DNA from: Hymenobacter sp. DG01
GTDB taxonomy: Bacteria; Bacteroidota; Bacteroidia; Cytophagales; Hymenobacteraceae
Direction of reading: 5' to 3'
NCBI RefSeq assembly: GCF_006352025.1
Contig: NZ_CP040936.1
Coordinates: forward strand, 3,288,001-3,352,000
DNA length: 64,000 nucleotides
The notes under the pieces are model-generated. The model searched no databases. It had not been told where the DNA came from and saw only the letters and a list, made by a program, of their open reading frames with translations. A program made the translations under genes and the position numbers. Below are positions 42,559-50,967 of this stretch, one piece after another; position 1 is the stretch's first letter; each line of letters starts with the position of its first letter.

Positions 42559-44658
42559 ATGCCAGACCAAGATGATTCCTTGCTTTTGTATCTGAACGAT
42601 GCCATTGCTACCACCCGCAACAAGGAGGATTTGTTCCGGAGCATGACGGAGAAGCTGCGGCTGATTTTTCCCTTCGATGCCATCACCATCCTGACCCTCG
42701 ACGCGGAGCATCAGTATCGGCGCGTGTTTCTGCGCGACTACCTGGGGGAAGTACTGCTGCCTAACCAGACCGGGGCTGGGGGTAAGCCCACGCGCGGCCC
42801 TATTGAAGGCACGCCCGTGGAGCTGTTTGTACACCAGACTCAGCTGCGCCAGTACGATTTGGAAGAGCTGCTCAAAGCATATCCTCAGTACCAGCCCTTT
42901 GGCGCGCTGCTGGAGCGTGGCATGCGCTACTTTATTGTGGTGCCGTTGCGCACCAGCGGGCAGCTGATCGGGCTGCTGTCGTTGGTGGCCCGGCGGCAGC
43001 CGGAGTTTTCGCCCAACGACGTGGACCTACTGGAAAAGATTGGCAGTCTGGTGGCGGTGGCAGTTACCAATGCGCTGGCCTTCGAGGACATAGCCCGGCG
43101 GGAACAGGAGAAATCCATGCAGCTGGCCCTGAATAATGCCCTGCTGAGCATTAAGGAGCGGGGGGAGCTGTTCCGGACCATTGCCACCGAAATCAACCAC
43201 GTAGTACCCTGCGACTATTTCGGGGTGAGGGTGCGGGAGCCCCACTCGCCGGTACGGGCCCTGGCCGAATTCAACAAGCAGCCCGATGGCACCTTTGCCG
43301 CCCTGGACGAAAACCGCTACGACGACCTCCCCCACCCCGTGCAGAACAAACAAGCCGTGGTAGAGCTGTTTTCCCGGCCTGCCGTGTACGTGGGCACCGA
43401 TTTTGAGCTGTTGTCGCGGCAGTATGATTTGCTGCGCTACATCCGGGAGGAGCGGGGCACGCAATCCATCCTGTGCGCCCCCCTGGACGCGCACGGGGAG
43501 CCGGCCGCCGCCCTGATTCTGGCCAGTCATCAGCCCCTGGCCTTCACCGAGGAAACCCTGGAGCTGATTCAGACCCTGGTACCGCAAATCCGGCTGGCCA
43601 TCCAGAACGTGCTGGCTTTCGAGCAGATTGATGCCCTGCGGGCCCAGCTGGAGCGGGAGCGCACCTACCTCATCGACGAAATCAACACCTCCGCCGCCGC
43701 CCGCCTCGACGACTTCGTGGGGGGTAGCGCCGTGATGCAGCAGGTATATACCCGCCTCTCGCAGGTAGCCCCCACCGATACTACCGTGCTGATTACCGGC
43801 GAAACCGGCACGGGCAAGGAGCTGGTGGCCCGGGCCCTGCACAACCTCTCCCCGCGCAAGGAGCGGGCCCTCATCAAAATCAACTGCGCCGCCCTACCTG
43901 CCCAGCTCATTGAAAGTGAGCTGTTCGGCCACGAAAAAGGCGCCTTTACCGGGGCCCACGACCGGCGCATCGGCAAGTTTGAGCTGGCCGATGGAGGCAC
44001 GATTTTCTTGGATGAGGTAGGCGAGCTACCCCTGGATTTGCAGGCCAAGCTGCTGCGGGTACTGCAGGAAAAGGAGTTTGAGCGCATCGGCGGCCGCCGC
44101 GTCATCCAGACCGACGTTCGGGTTATTGCGGCCACCAACCGGGTGCTGGAAGAGGAGGTAGCCGCCGGCCATTTCCGCGCCGACCTCTACTACCGCCTCA
44201 ACGTGTTTCCCATTCGGCTTCCAGCCCTGCGCGAGCGGCCCGAGGACATTGAGCCCCTGATGCGACACTTTCTGGAGCGCTTCACCAAGCAGATGGGCAA
44301 ACCCGTGCGCGGCCTGCGCGAGCGGGACCTGAAAGCCCTGCGCCAGTACGGCTGGCCCGGCAACGTGCGCGAGCTGGAACACGTGCTGGAACAGGCCGTT
44401 ATTGTCAGTCAGGGGCCGTTTCTGGAGTTTGCGGGCTTCTCGGCAGCCGCCCAGGCTGCTCCCGCCACGCCCGAAACCGGCGGCCCGCTCAAAACCCTCA
44501 AAGACCAGGAGCGCGACCATATTCTGGCCGCCCTGCGCCGCACCAGTGGCCGCGTTAGCGGCCCCAACGGTGCCGCCGTCCTCCTCGATATCAACCCCAA
44601 AACCCTGGAAGCCCGCATGAAAAAGCTGGGCATTCAGCGGACGGTGGAGGTGAAATAG
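42559..44658 (+). CDS. Sigma-54-dependent activator with two GAF domains
   Basis: A 699-residue enhancer-binding protein. Two GAF-like sensor regions span about residues 10-180 and 190-360. The AAA+ domain begins near 390 with [15 protein letters not shown], Walker A GETGTGKE and the sigma-54 contact loop GAFTGA. Walker B is [13 protein letters not shown], and [17 protein letters not shown] closes the domain. A Fis-type HTH ([23 protein letters not shown]) ends the protein. There is no response-regulator receiver domain, so it probably senses a small molecule directly, as FhlA and NorR do. Divergence from the efflux operon suggests that operon as a target. A bidirectional terminator follows. 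Confidence 0.95.
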   Translation: MPDQDDSLLLYLNDAIATTRNKEDLFRSMTEKLRLIFPFDAITILTLDAEHQYRRVFLRDYLGEVLLPNQTGAGGKPTRGPIEGTPVELFVHQTQLRQYDLEELLKAYPQYQPFGALLERGMRYFIVVPLRTSGQLIGLLSLVARRQPEFSPNDVDLLEKIGSLVAVAVTNALAFEDIARREQEKSMQLALNNALLSIKERGELFRTIATEINHVVPCDYFGVRVREPHSPVRALAEFNKQPDGTFAALDENRYDDLPHPVQNKQAVVELFSRPAVYVGTDFELLSRQYDLLRYIREERGTQSILCAPLDAHGEPAAALILASHQPLAFTEETLELIQTLVPQIRLAIQNVLAFEQIDALRAQLERERTYLIDEINTSAAARLDDFVGGSAVMQQVYTRLSQVAPTDTTVLITGETGTGKELVARALHNLSPRKERALIKINCAALPAQLIESELFGHEKGAFTGAHDRRIGKFELADGGTIFLDEVGELPLDLQAKLLRVLQEKEFERIGGRRVIQTDVRVIAATNRVLEEEVAAGHFRADLYYRLNVFPIRLPALRERPEDIEPLMRHFLERFTKQMGKPVRGLRERDLKALRQYGWPGNVRELEHVLEQAVIVSQGPFLEFAGFSAAAQAAPATPETGGPLKTLKDQERDHILAALRRTSGRVSGPNGAAVLLDINPKTLEARMKKLGIQRTVEVK

Positions 44659-44685
44659 TGAAATAGTGAAATGGTGAAACGCTAA
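44655..44685 (+). repeat. TAGTGAAA short-repeat element (family D), left copy
   Basis: Three iterations of an approximately 8-nt unit (GTGAAATA, GTGAAATA, GTGAAATG, then GTGAAAC) begin inside the stop region of the sigma-54 activator. The matching sequence in the opposite orientation is at 46438-46468, on the other side of the thioredoxin-like gene. Confidence 0.65.
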
Positions 44686-44764
44686 GGTGGTCGTTCAGCC
44701 GGTTCTGAGGGGGTAGCCTCATCAGGGCGGCCTATCGGCAATAAGGCCCGCCATTTAGATTCTT

Positions 44765-44823
44765 AAAGCCCCAGCGCGGCAACACCCATCGTTGAATGGT
44801 TGGTGTTGCCGCGCTGGGGCTTT
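44765..44823. terminator. Strong bidirectional terminator
   Basis: A perfect 22-bp stem beginning AAAGCCCCAGCGCGGCAACA with a 15-nt loop. It separates the convergent sigma-54 activator and thioredoxin-like genes. Confidence 0.88.
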
Positions 44824-44876
44824 GGAGGCTTTAAGGGGGTAGGCGTTTCTACTGAACGGCCGGATAAAGCAGCAGC

Positions 44877-46268
44877 TTACAGCGTGCGGGTTTTGATTTT
44901 GCGCAATACCTGCTGGAAATCAGCGCCCGGCAGGTTTTCCTTTTTAGCCTGCGCAATAGCCTTTTGCTGGGTTGCCTCGGCCTCAGTGTACAGCCGGAGG
45001 GCGTAGAGCAGGTGAGCCAGCGTGTCGTAATACGCGGCGCGGGGGTCCAGGTCTATCGTCCGCTGGCTCCAGCGCATGGCCTGGGTCAGGTAGGTGGCGC
45101 GGCGCGTACCGGAAGTGTAAACGGTCCAGGCCCCATTGTTCAGGTCCAGCGCGTACGTATCCACTCCACCCCGCGCGGCCGGAACCATTCGCACAACCGT
45201 CGCGCCTGAGTCGGGCCGAGCTAGGTTGGGGTAGGGCGTAGGCTGCTGAAAGGAGCGCAGGGCCTGTTGGGCTGCCCGCTGGCGCCGGATGGTATCGGCG
45301 GGGGTAGCCATGTAGTGCCGCTCGTAGAAGCTGATCAGCAAAGGTAGGTAGCGGGTTGTATCGCGCAGGGCTTGGTAATAGCGCAGCATGTTCTGCTCGT
45401 AGGTACGCATGCCCCGGGTGAAATCCTTGCCCGACCAGCTACCGCGCGCGAAACTGGCCCCTTGCTGGGCCAGCCCCTGGTCGCGGGTTGCAATGGCCGC
45501 CTGCATGGTATTGTTGATGATCAGGTTGTTGAAGGCTACCCGCTGCGCAAGGGGCAGCACCGCGTACATACTGTCAACCAGCCGCTTGTTTAGCCGCGCC
45601 AGCTTGTAGGCCCGGCTATCAACCACCGGGCCGCATTCATGCACGAATAGCACCTCCGCAAACTGATCAAAGGCTTTCACTGGCAATTCACCCACGTAAG
45701 CATCCAGCAGCTCGGGGCCAATGGGGGCGCCTACGCTCCGGCGGCCCTGGATATACTGGCGCAAAAAACTGCCTCCTCGCTCCCCCGCAGCGTAGCGCTG
45801 CTCCAGCTCGCTCAGGTTAGCCGGGTCGGCCAGTTTACGACGAAACACGTCAAAGTCGCGCAGGTAGCGTTGCGGGTCGCGGGTATTGCCGAAGCTGCGG
45901 TGCAGCACCGTGCCATCGGGGTGCAGGTAGAGGTAAGTGGGGTAGGCACTAACGTGATAACGGCGCGCGATGCGCTTCCCTTCCGGGGTGTTGAAAGAAG
46001 CCTGCACCAGCAGAAACTCCCGCTGCAGCACAGGCGCTACGCTGGCATCGTCGAGGCCCGTACCGTAGATCTGCTCTTGCTTTTCCTTGGAAAGCCCGGA
46101 CTGGGGGGGCGGAGCAATCAGCAGCAGGAATACGGGTTTCTGGAGCTTACGGGCCTTTGTCAGCACGTTACCCAGCGAGTCTTTTTCAAACCGCAGCTGC
46201 TGAGCCGGGGCGGTATGCACCAATAGGCTCAGAAATAGCAATAGCAGCCAATAGCCTGGTTTTTTCAT
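44877..46268 (-). CDS. Thioredoxin-fold protein lacking the CxxC active site
   Basis: A 463-residue exported protein (signal ending VHTAPA). Residues 25-150 fit a thioredoxin-like/DUF255 fold: NVLTKARKLQKPVFLLLIAP, the cis-Pro region HVSAYPTYLYLHPDGTVLHR and RYLRDFDVFRRKL. The place of the CxxC pair is occupied by PPPQSG, so it cannot act as a classical oxidoreductase. The C-terminal half is helical, with a TPR-like AMRWSQRTIDLDPRAAYYDTL repeat. It may be a chaperone or scaffold in the periplasm. The gene is bracketed by inverted TAGTGAAA repeats. Confidence 0.78.
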   Translation of the reverse strand: MKKPGYWLLLLFLSLLVHTAPAQQLRFEKDSLGNVLTKARKLQKPVFLLLIAPPPQSGLSKEKQEQIYGTGLDDASVAPVLQREFLLVQASFNTPEGKRIARRYHVSAYPTYLYLHPDGTVLHRSFGNTRDPQRYLRDFDVFRRKLADPANLSELEQRYAAGERGGSFLRQYIQGRRSVGAPIGPELLDAYVGELPVKAFDQFAEVLFVHECGPVVDSRAYKLARLNKRLVDSMYAVLPLAQRVAFNNLIINNTMQAAIATRDQGLAQQGASFARGSWSGKDFTRGMRTYEQNMLRYYQALRDTTRYLPLLISFYERHYMATPADTIRRQRAAQQALRSFQQPTPYPNLARPDSGATVVRMVPAARGGVDTYALDLNNGAWTVYTSGTRRATYLTQAMRWSQRTIDLDPRAAYYDTLAHLLYALRLYTEAEATQQKAIAQAKKENLPGADFQQVLRKIKTRTL

Positions 46269-46437
46269 CGGGTTTATGAGGATAAGAAAGTAAGAATAGG
46301 AGTGCGAAAGTAGAAAAACCGCGGGAATGAGGCCCGACGTCCTTCTCGGCCTGCTGCCCGGCCGGAGCCTCGCTACGGGGTAGCATTTCCTGGCGCTACC
46401 TGCCCGCTACCCCACATCGTTAGAACGGTCAACGCAC

Positions 46438-46468
46438 CAATTCACTATCTCACTATTTCACCGCCTCC
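46438..46468 (-). repeat. TAGTGAAA short-repeat element (family D), right copy
   Basis: CCAATTCACTATCTCACTATTTCACC is the inverted counterpart of the element at 44655. The pair flanks the thioredoxin-like gene at about 1.8 kb spacing. Confidence 0.6.
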
Positions 46469-46517
46469 CGGGAGCAAACGCGGCGGCAACGGTGTTTTGC
46501 CCGTACTTTAGAACCGG

Positions 46518-47873
46518 ATGCCAACCCCCAACCTCGACCCTACCCACCTTACCCGCGACCAGGTTATTCAGGCCCTTCACCAGATGGACCAGCAGGGCCC
46601 GCGCATGCCCCTGAGCACCGTCTATGACCTGGTTTTCAGGGGCAAGCGCTACGCTCCGCGAGCCGTGGCCCAACTGGCGTTCCGGCTGGCGACGGGCGTT
46701 CCGGATGCGCCCTGGCCTCTGCCGGCGGGCGCGCCTACCAACCGGGTGCTGGAGCAGCTGGACTTCACCATTGCCACCAAGCGCCCCACCCTCGAAAACT
46801 CGCCCCTGCTCGATGGCGACGTAGCCGCCCAGGAGCAGATGCAGGAGCTGTACACCGGCCCGGCCCGCGAGGCAGTGCCCACAAAGGCCCGGAAACCCGG
46901 CCGCCCTACCCCTGCCGAGGCCCCAAACGAACCGGCAACGCCGGAGACTTCGTCCGCGCAGGTGCAGGAGCCCGCGCCTGCTTATGCGCTACCCCCACCG
47001 GAACCCTATGGCCGTCCGCAGGCCCTGGCAGAGCTGTTTATTTCGGAAGAAAAGCTGGATGCGGCTCTCGCGGCCCTGCGCCGCCGCCGCAACCTCATTC
47101 TGCAGGGGCCGCCAGGTACGGGCAAAACCTTCCTGGCCCGCCGCCTTGCCTGGCTGGAGCTGGGCGCTACCGATGCGGCCCGCGTAGAGCTAGTGCAGTT
47201 TCACCCCAGCTATAGCTATGAGGATTTTGTGCAAGGCTTCCGGCCGGATGGCACCGGTGGCTTTCGGCTGCAGGATGGTATTCTGGTGGATTTCTGCCAG
47301 CGCGCCGCCCAAGACCCGGAACGGCCTTATTTCCTGCTGATTGACGAGCTGAACCGCGGCAACGTGGCCCGCATCTTCGGGGAGCTGCTGCTGCTGCTGG
47401 AGGCCGACAAGCGCGGCCCGGCCCACGCCGTGCGCCTACCCTACGCCCCGGCCGGAAGCTCGCCCTTCTTCGTGCCCGAAAACGTGTATCTCATTGGCAC
47501 CATGAACCTGGCCGACCGCAGCCTGGCCCCCCTGGACTATGCCCTGCGCCGTCGTTTTGCCTTCGTGAGTCTGGAGCCCGAGTTTGGCGCGCCGCTGCAG
47601 GAGTTTCTGGCCGCTCACCAGGTTCCGGCCGCCGTCATCAGCCGCCTCACTACCCGCCTCACGGAGCTAAACCAGGTCATTGCCGACGACCCGGAGCTGG
47701 GCCCCGATTTCTGCCTCGGCCACAGCTACTTCTGCCAGCCGCCTCCTACCCCCGCTGCCGCCCCAAAGTGGCTGCAGCTGATTCTGGAGCAAGAAATTGC
47801 GCCCCTGCTGGACGACTACTGGCTGGACCAACCCGCCAAAGCCAACCAGCAGAAAAAGAAGCTACTGGCCTAA
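46518..47873 (+). CDS. mcrB: McrB-like AAA+ GTPase subunit of a restriction system
   Basis: A 451-residue protein. The N-terminal about 90 residues (QVIQALHQMDQQGPRMPLST, then VFRGKRYAPRAVAQLAFRLATG) resemble the small target-recognition modules fused to predicted modification-dependent restriction ATPases. A Pro/Ala-rich linker (about 110-165) follows. The AAA+ motor begins near 185, with Walker A GPPGTGKT, VELVQFHPSYSYEDFVQGFRP, Walker B LLIDELNRGNVARIFGELLL and the McrB signature IGTMNLADRSLAPLDYALRR. Such motors use GTP to translocate DNA and activate McrC. It is shorter than many McrB proteins but complete. The McrC partner follows after a repeat element. Confidence 0.9.
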   Translation: MPTPNLDPTHLTRDQVIQALHQMDQQGPRMPLSTVYDLVFRGKRYAPRAVAQLAFRLATGVPDAPWPLPAGAPTNRVLEQLDFTIATKRPTLENSPLLDGDVAAQEQMQELYTGPAREAVPTKARKPGRPTPAEAPNEPATPETSSAQVQEPAPAYALPPPEPYGRPQALAELFISEEKLDAALAALRRRRNLILQGPPGTGKTFLARRLAWLELGATDAARVELVQFHPSYSYEDFVQGFRPDGTGGFRLQDGILVDFCQRAAQDPERPYFLLIDELNRGNVARIFGELLLLLEADKRGPAHAVRLPYAPAGSSPFFVPENVYLIGTMNLADRSLAPLDYALRRRFAFVSLEPEFGAPLQEFLAAHQVPAAVISRLTTRLTELNQVIADDPELGPDFCLGHSYFCQPPPTPAAAPKWLQLILEQEIAPLLDDYWLDQPAKANQQKKKLLA

Positions 47874-47877
47874 CCGC

Positions 47878-47958
47878 TTGTCATTCCGAGTGTAGCGAGG
47901 AATATGGGCCAGACTCTGGACGGGTAACCCAGATTCCAAGCTCCACTCGGAACGACAG
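47878..47958. repeat. Intergenic inverted-repeat element (family A, copy 2) between mcrB and mcrC
   Basis: The arms share the layout of the element at 4618: GTCATTCCGAGTG-AGCGAGGAAT on the left and the near-complement ending CACTCGGAACGAC on the right. TGGG and ACCCA flank the loop. It fills almost the whole 96-bp gap between two genes that are usually overlapping or abutting. Confidence 0.75.
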
Positions 47959-47969
47959 TTCTTCGCCCC

Positions 47970-49001
47970 ATGATTCCTATCCAGAACCTCTACTACCTGC
48001 TATGCTACGCCTGGAACCGGCTGCCGGAGCGGGCAGAGCTGCTGGCTACGGAAGCCACCACGTTTCATCGGCCCCTGGAGCTGCTCACGCACGTACTCCT
48101 TACTGCCACCCGGCGGCAGCTGCGCCAGGGCCTGCCGGTGGCGTATGCGGAGCGCACAGAGGAGCTACCAGAGCTGCGGGGTCGGGTGCAGCTGGCCCCC
48201 ACCCTCAGCCGCGACCTACTGCGGCGCGGGCGGGTAGTTTGCCAGTTCGATGAGCTGGGGCCCGATACACCGCTCACGCGCCTGCTGCTGGGCACCTTGC
48301 AGCAGCTCGGTCGCACCCGCAGTCTGCCGCTGGCCCTGCGCCACGAGGTGCGGGCTTTGCTGCGCCGCTTTCCGGTGGCAGTACAGCCCGAGCCGCCCAC
48401 TGCCGCTACCCTGCGCGCCGTGCGCCGCCTGCGCCCTACCGGTTCCGCCGGCTTCCTGCTGAGCGTGTGTGAGCTGATCTACCAGAGTGCCCTCCCTTCC
48501 CCGGAGGCGGCAGGCCCCACCCGCTTCCGCGACTTCCGCCGCGACGAGCAGCTGATGGCCCGCATTTTCGAGCAGTTCGTGCGCAACTTTTACCGGCTGG
48601 AGCAACGCCGGTTTCGGGTGCTGAGCGAGACGATTCAGTGGCAGGCCGAAGCTGAGGCGCCAGACGCGCTGGGCCTGCTACCTACCATGATTACCGATAC
48701 CTCCCTGGAAAGCCCGGAGCGGAAAATCATTCTGGATACTAAGTACTACGCGGCGGCGCTCAAACCCCGCTACAACCAGCAGAAGCTGATTTCGCCCCAC
48801 CTCTACCAACTCTACGCCTACCTCCAGAACCAGCCCAAAACCCCGGACCAGCAGCTGGAGGGCATCTTGTTGTACCCGGCCGCTACCCAGGCCCTGGATG
48901 TGCGCTACAGCCTGGGCGGGCACCCCGTACGCATTGTTACGCTGGACCTTAGCCAGCCCTGGCCCCACATAGCCGCCGCGCTTTTAAGGTTGATTGATTA
49001 A
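47970..49001 (+). CDS. mcrC: McrC-family restriction endonuclease subunit
   Basis: A 343-residue McrC. The N-terminus has the family start MIPIQNLYYLLCYAWNRLPE, and internal LRGRVQLAPTLSRDLLRRG is the conserved DNA- or McrB-contact region. The PD-(D/E)xK nuclease motif is near the C-terminus: MITDTSLES, then KIILDTKYY, with the Asp-Thr-Lys triad. Together with the preceding ATPase it should cut foreign or modified DNA, as in McrBC and related type IV systems. The modification recognised depends on the unusual N-terminal module of the ATPase. Confidence 0.9.
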   Translation: MIPIQNLYYLLCYAWNRLPERAELLATEATTFHRPLELLTHVLLTATRRQLRQGLPVAYAERTEELPELRGRVQLAPTLSRDLLRRGRVVCQFDELGPDTPLTRLLLGTLQQLGRTRSLPLALRHEVRALLRRFPVAVQPEPPTAATLRAVRRLRPTGSAGFLLSVCELIYQSALPSPEAAGPTRFRDFRRDEQLMARIFEQFVRNFYRLEQRRFRVLSETIQWQAEAEAPDALGLLPTMITDTSLESPERKIILDTKYYAAALKPRYNQQKLISPHLYQLYAYLQNQPKTPDQQLEGILLYPAATQALDVRYSLGGHPVRIVTLDLSQPWPHIAAALLRLID

Positions 49002-49143
49002 GGAATTGGCAACGAATTCCGAGGTTCTTTGCCTATAATGCAGCCTCGCTACGGCAGTTGCGTCAATTGGTTACAACTGACGGGCCTTCGGCCGGCGTTT
49101 TCTTTCGCATTTCCATTCCTCCATCACCCAAACTTTTACCTTC

Positions 49144-50793
49144 TTGAAACGACGCGACTTCGTGGGGCTGACTGGCCTCGCTACCGGGGCCATGTTTCTG
49201 CCCTCGGTTCCGGGCTTCGGCGGCGAGCTGATAGACCCTGCCCGCCTGCTCGAACAGGTGGACCCGGCCATCAAAAAACGCCTGGCCGACGCGGCCCTGA
49301 ACGCGGCCAGATCGGCGGGCGCCACCTACGCCGACGTGCGCATCGGGCGCTACCTGAACCAGAGCATCTTCACCCGCGAAAAGCAGGTGCAAAACATTGC
49401 CAACGGGGAAAGCTACGGGGCGGGCATTCGGGTTATTGCCAACGGCACCTGGGGCTTCGCGGCCACCAATACGGTTACCGAAGCGGGCATGGCCAAAGCC
49501 GCTCAGCTGGCCGTGCAGATTGCCAAAGCCAACGCCAAAGTGCAGAAGGAGCCCGTAAAGCTGGCTCCGCAGAAAGGCTACGGTGAGGTTTCGTGGAAAA
49601 CCCCGATTCAGGTAAACGCCTTCGAGGTACCCATTAAAGACAAGGTGGATCTGCTGCTGGCCGCTAACGCCAAGGCCCTCGACAACGGCGCCAACTTCGT
49701 CAACTCCGCTCTGTTCCAAATCAACGAGCAGAAGTACTTTGCCTCCACCGACGGCTCCTACATCGACCAGGATGTGCACCGCATCTGGCCGACGCTGGGT
49801 GTAACGGCCATCGACCGGGCCAGCGGCAAGTTCCGCACCCGGGAGGCCCTCAGCTCGCCTATGGGCATGGGCTACGAGTACATGCAGCCCAAAGCGCAGG
49901 ACAAAATTGCCGGTCCCGCCGGCACGGGCCTGGTAGGCTACAAGTACAGCTACGATATCCTGGAAGATGCTACCTTGGCCGCCAAGCAGGCCAAGGAGAA
50001 AATTACCGCTAAGTCGGTAACTCCTGGCAAATTTGACCTAGTGCTGGACCCCAACCACCTGGGCCTGACCATCCACGAAACCATCGGCCACGCTACTGAG
50101 CTGGACCGTGTGCTGGGCTACGAGGCCAACTACGCCGGCACCTCCTTCGCGACCCAGGAGTGGAAAGCCAAGAATCAGCCCTACGGCTCCAAACTTGTCA
50201 ACATCGTGGCCGATAAGCTGCAGCCCGGCTCCCTGGGCGCGGTGGGTTACGACGACGAAGGCGTGAAAACCAAGCAGTGGGACATCATTAAGGATGGCAA
50301 GCTGGTGGACTACCAGAAAATCCGGGACCAGGCGCACATTGTGGGCCAAAACGAATCGGATGGCTGCTGCTATTCGCAGTCGTGGGAAGATGTGCAGTTC
50401 CAGCGCATGGCTAACATCAGCCTCAAGCCGGGCACCGAGAAAATGAGCGTGGATCAAATGATCAGCAACGTGGACAAAGGCATCTACATTGCCGGCCGCG
50501 GCTCCTTCTCTATTGACCAGCAGCGCTACAACTCCCAGTTTGGGGGCACGGTGTTCTACGCCATCGAGAAAGGCAAGATTGCCGGCATGCTCGAAGACGT
50601 AGCTTATCAGACCAACACGGTAGAATTCTGGAACAGCTGCTCCGCCATCTGCGACCAGAACGACTACCGCCTGTTCGGCTCCTTCTTCGACGGCAAGGGC
50701 CAGCCCCCACAGGTATCGGCCGTGAGCCACGGCTCCGCCACTACCCGGTTCAACGCCGTGAACGTCATCAACACTGCCCGCAAAATTGGATAA
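49144..50793 (+). CDS. tldD: TldD-family metalloprotease with Tat signal (copy 1)
   Basis: A 549-residue TldD. It begins at TTG with a twin-arginine signal (MKRRDFVGLTGLATGAMFLP); the start is supported because the paralogue at 52461 has the same TTG and RRDFVG. The zinc motif HETIGH (His311, Glu312, His316) is followed by ATELDRVLG as in TldD. GQNESDGCCYSQSW and the C-terminal AISTA-like region are present. TldD and TldE form a protease that cleaves unstructured peptides, for example microcin B17 precursor and CcdA. A Tat leader implies export of the folded, metal-loaded enzyme. It forms a pair with the TldE gene at 50968. Confidence 0.92.
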   Translation: MKRRDFVGLTGLATGAMFLPSVPGFGGELIDPARLLEQVDPAIKKRLADAALNAARSAGATYADVRIGRYLNQSIFTREKQVQNIANGESYGAGIRVIANGTWGFAATNTVTEAGMAKAAQLAVQIAKANAKVQKEPVKLAPQKGYGEVSWKTPIQVNAFEVPIKDKVDLLLAANAKALDNGANFVNSALFQINEQKYFASTDGSYIDQDVHRIWPTLGVTAIDRASGKFRTREALSSPMGMGYEYMQPKAQDKIAGPAGTGLVGYKYSYDILEDATLAAKQAKEKITAKSVTPGKFDLVLDPNHLGLTIHETIGHATELDRVLGYEANYAGTSFATQEWKAKNQPYGSKLVNIVADKLQPGSLGAVGYDDEGVKTKQWDIIKDGKLVDYQKIRDQAHIVGQNESDGCCYSQSWEDVQFQRMANISLKPGTEKMSVDQMISNVDKGIYIAGRGSFSIDQQRYNSQFGGTVFYAIEKGKIAGMLEDVAYQTNTVEFWNSCSAICDQNDYRLFGSFFDGKGQPPQVSAVSHGSATTRFNAVNVINTARKIG

Positions 50794-50798
50794 CAGCC

Positions 50799-50944
50799 GC
50801 CTCACCCCCTAGCCCCCTCTCCGGGGGAGAGGAGGGACTAGTTTCTAGTTTTTAGCTCTGGCAGTACAGCTACCACTATTATCTAGAATTTAGCTCTAGA
50901 ACTAGTTCTCCCTCTCCCCCGGAGAGGGGGCTAGGGGGTGAGGC
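50799..50944. repeat. 146-bp inverted-repeat element (family E) between tldD1 and tldE1
   Basis: The outer arms (about 37 nt) begin GCCTCACCCCCTAGCCCCCT and end as the complementary AGGGGGCTAGGGGGTGAGGC. Inside are weaker ACTAGTTTCTAG-type complementary segments. The paralogous tldD2-tldE2 junction lacks it and has only 3 nt between genes. Confidence 0.82.
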
Positions 50945-50967
50945 AAACCATCAGCATATCAACCCAT

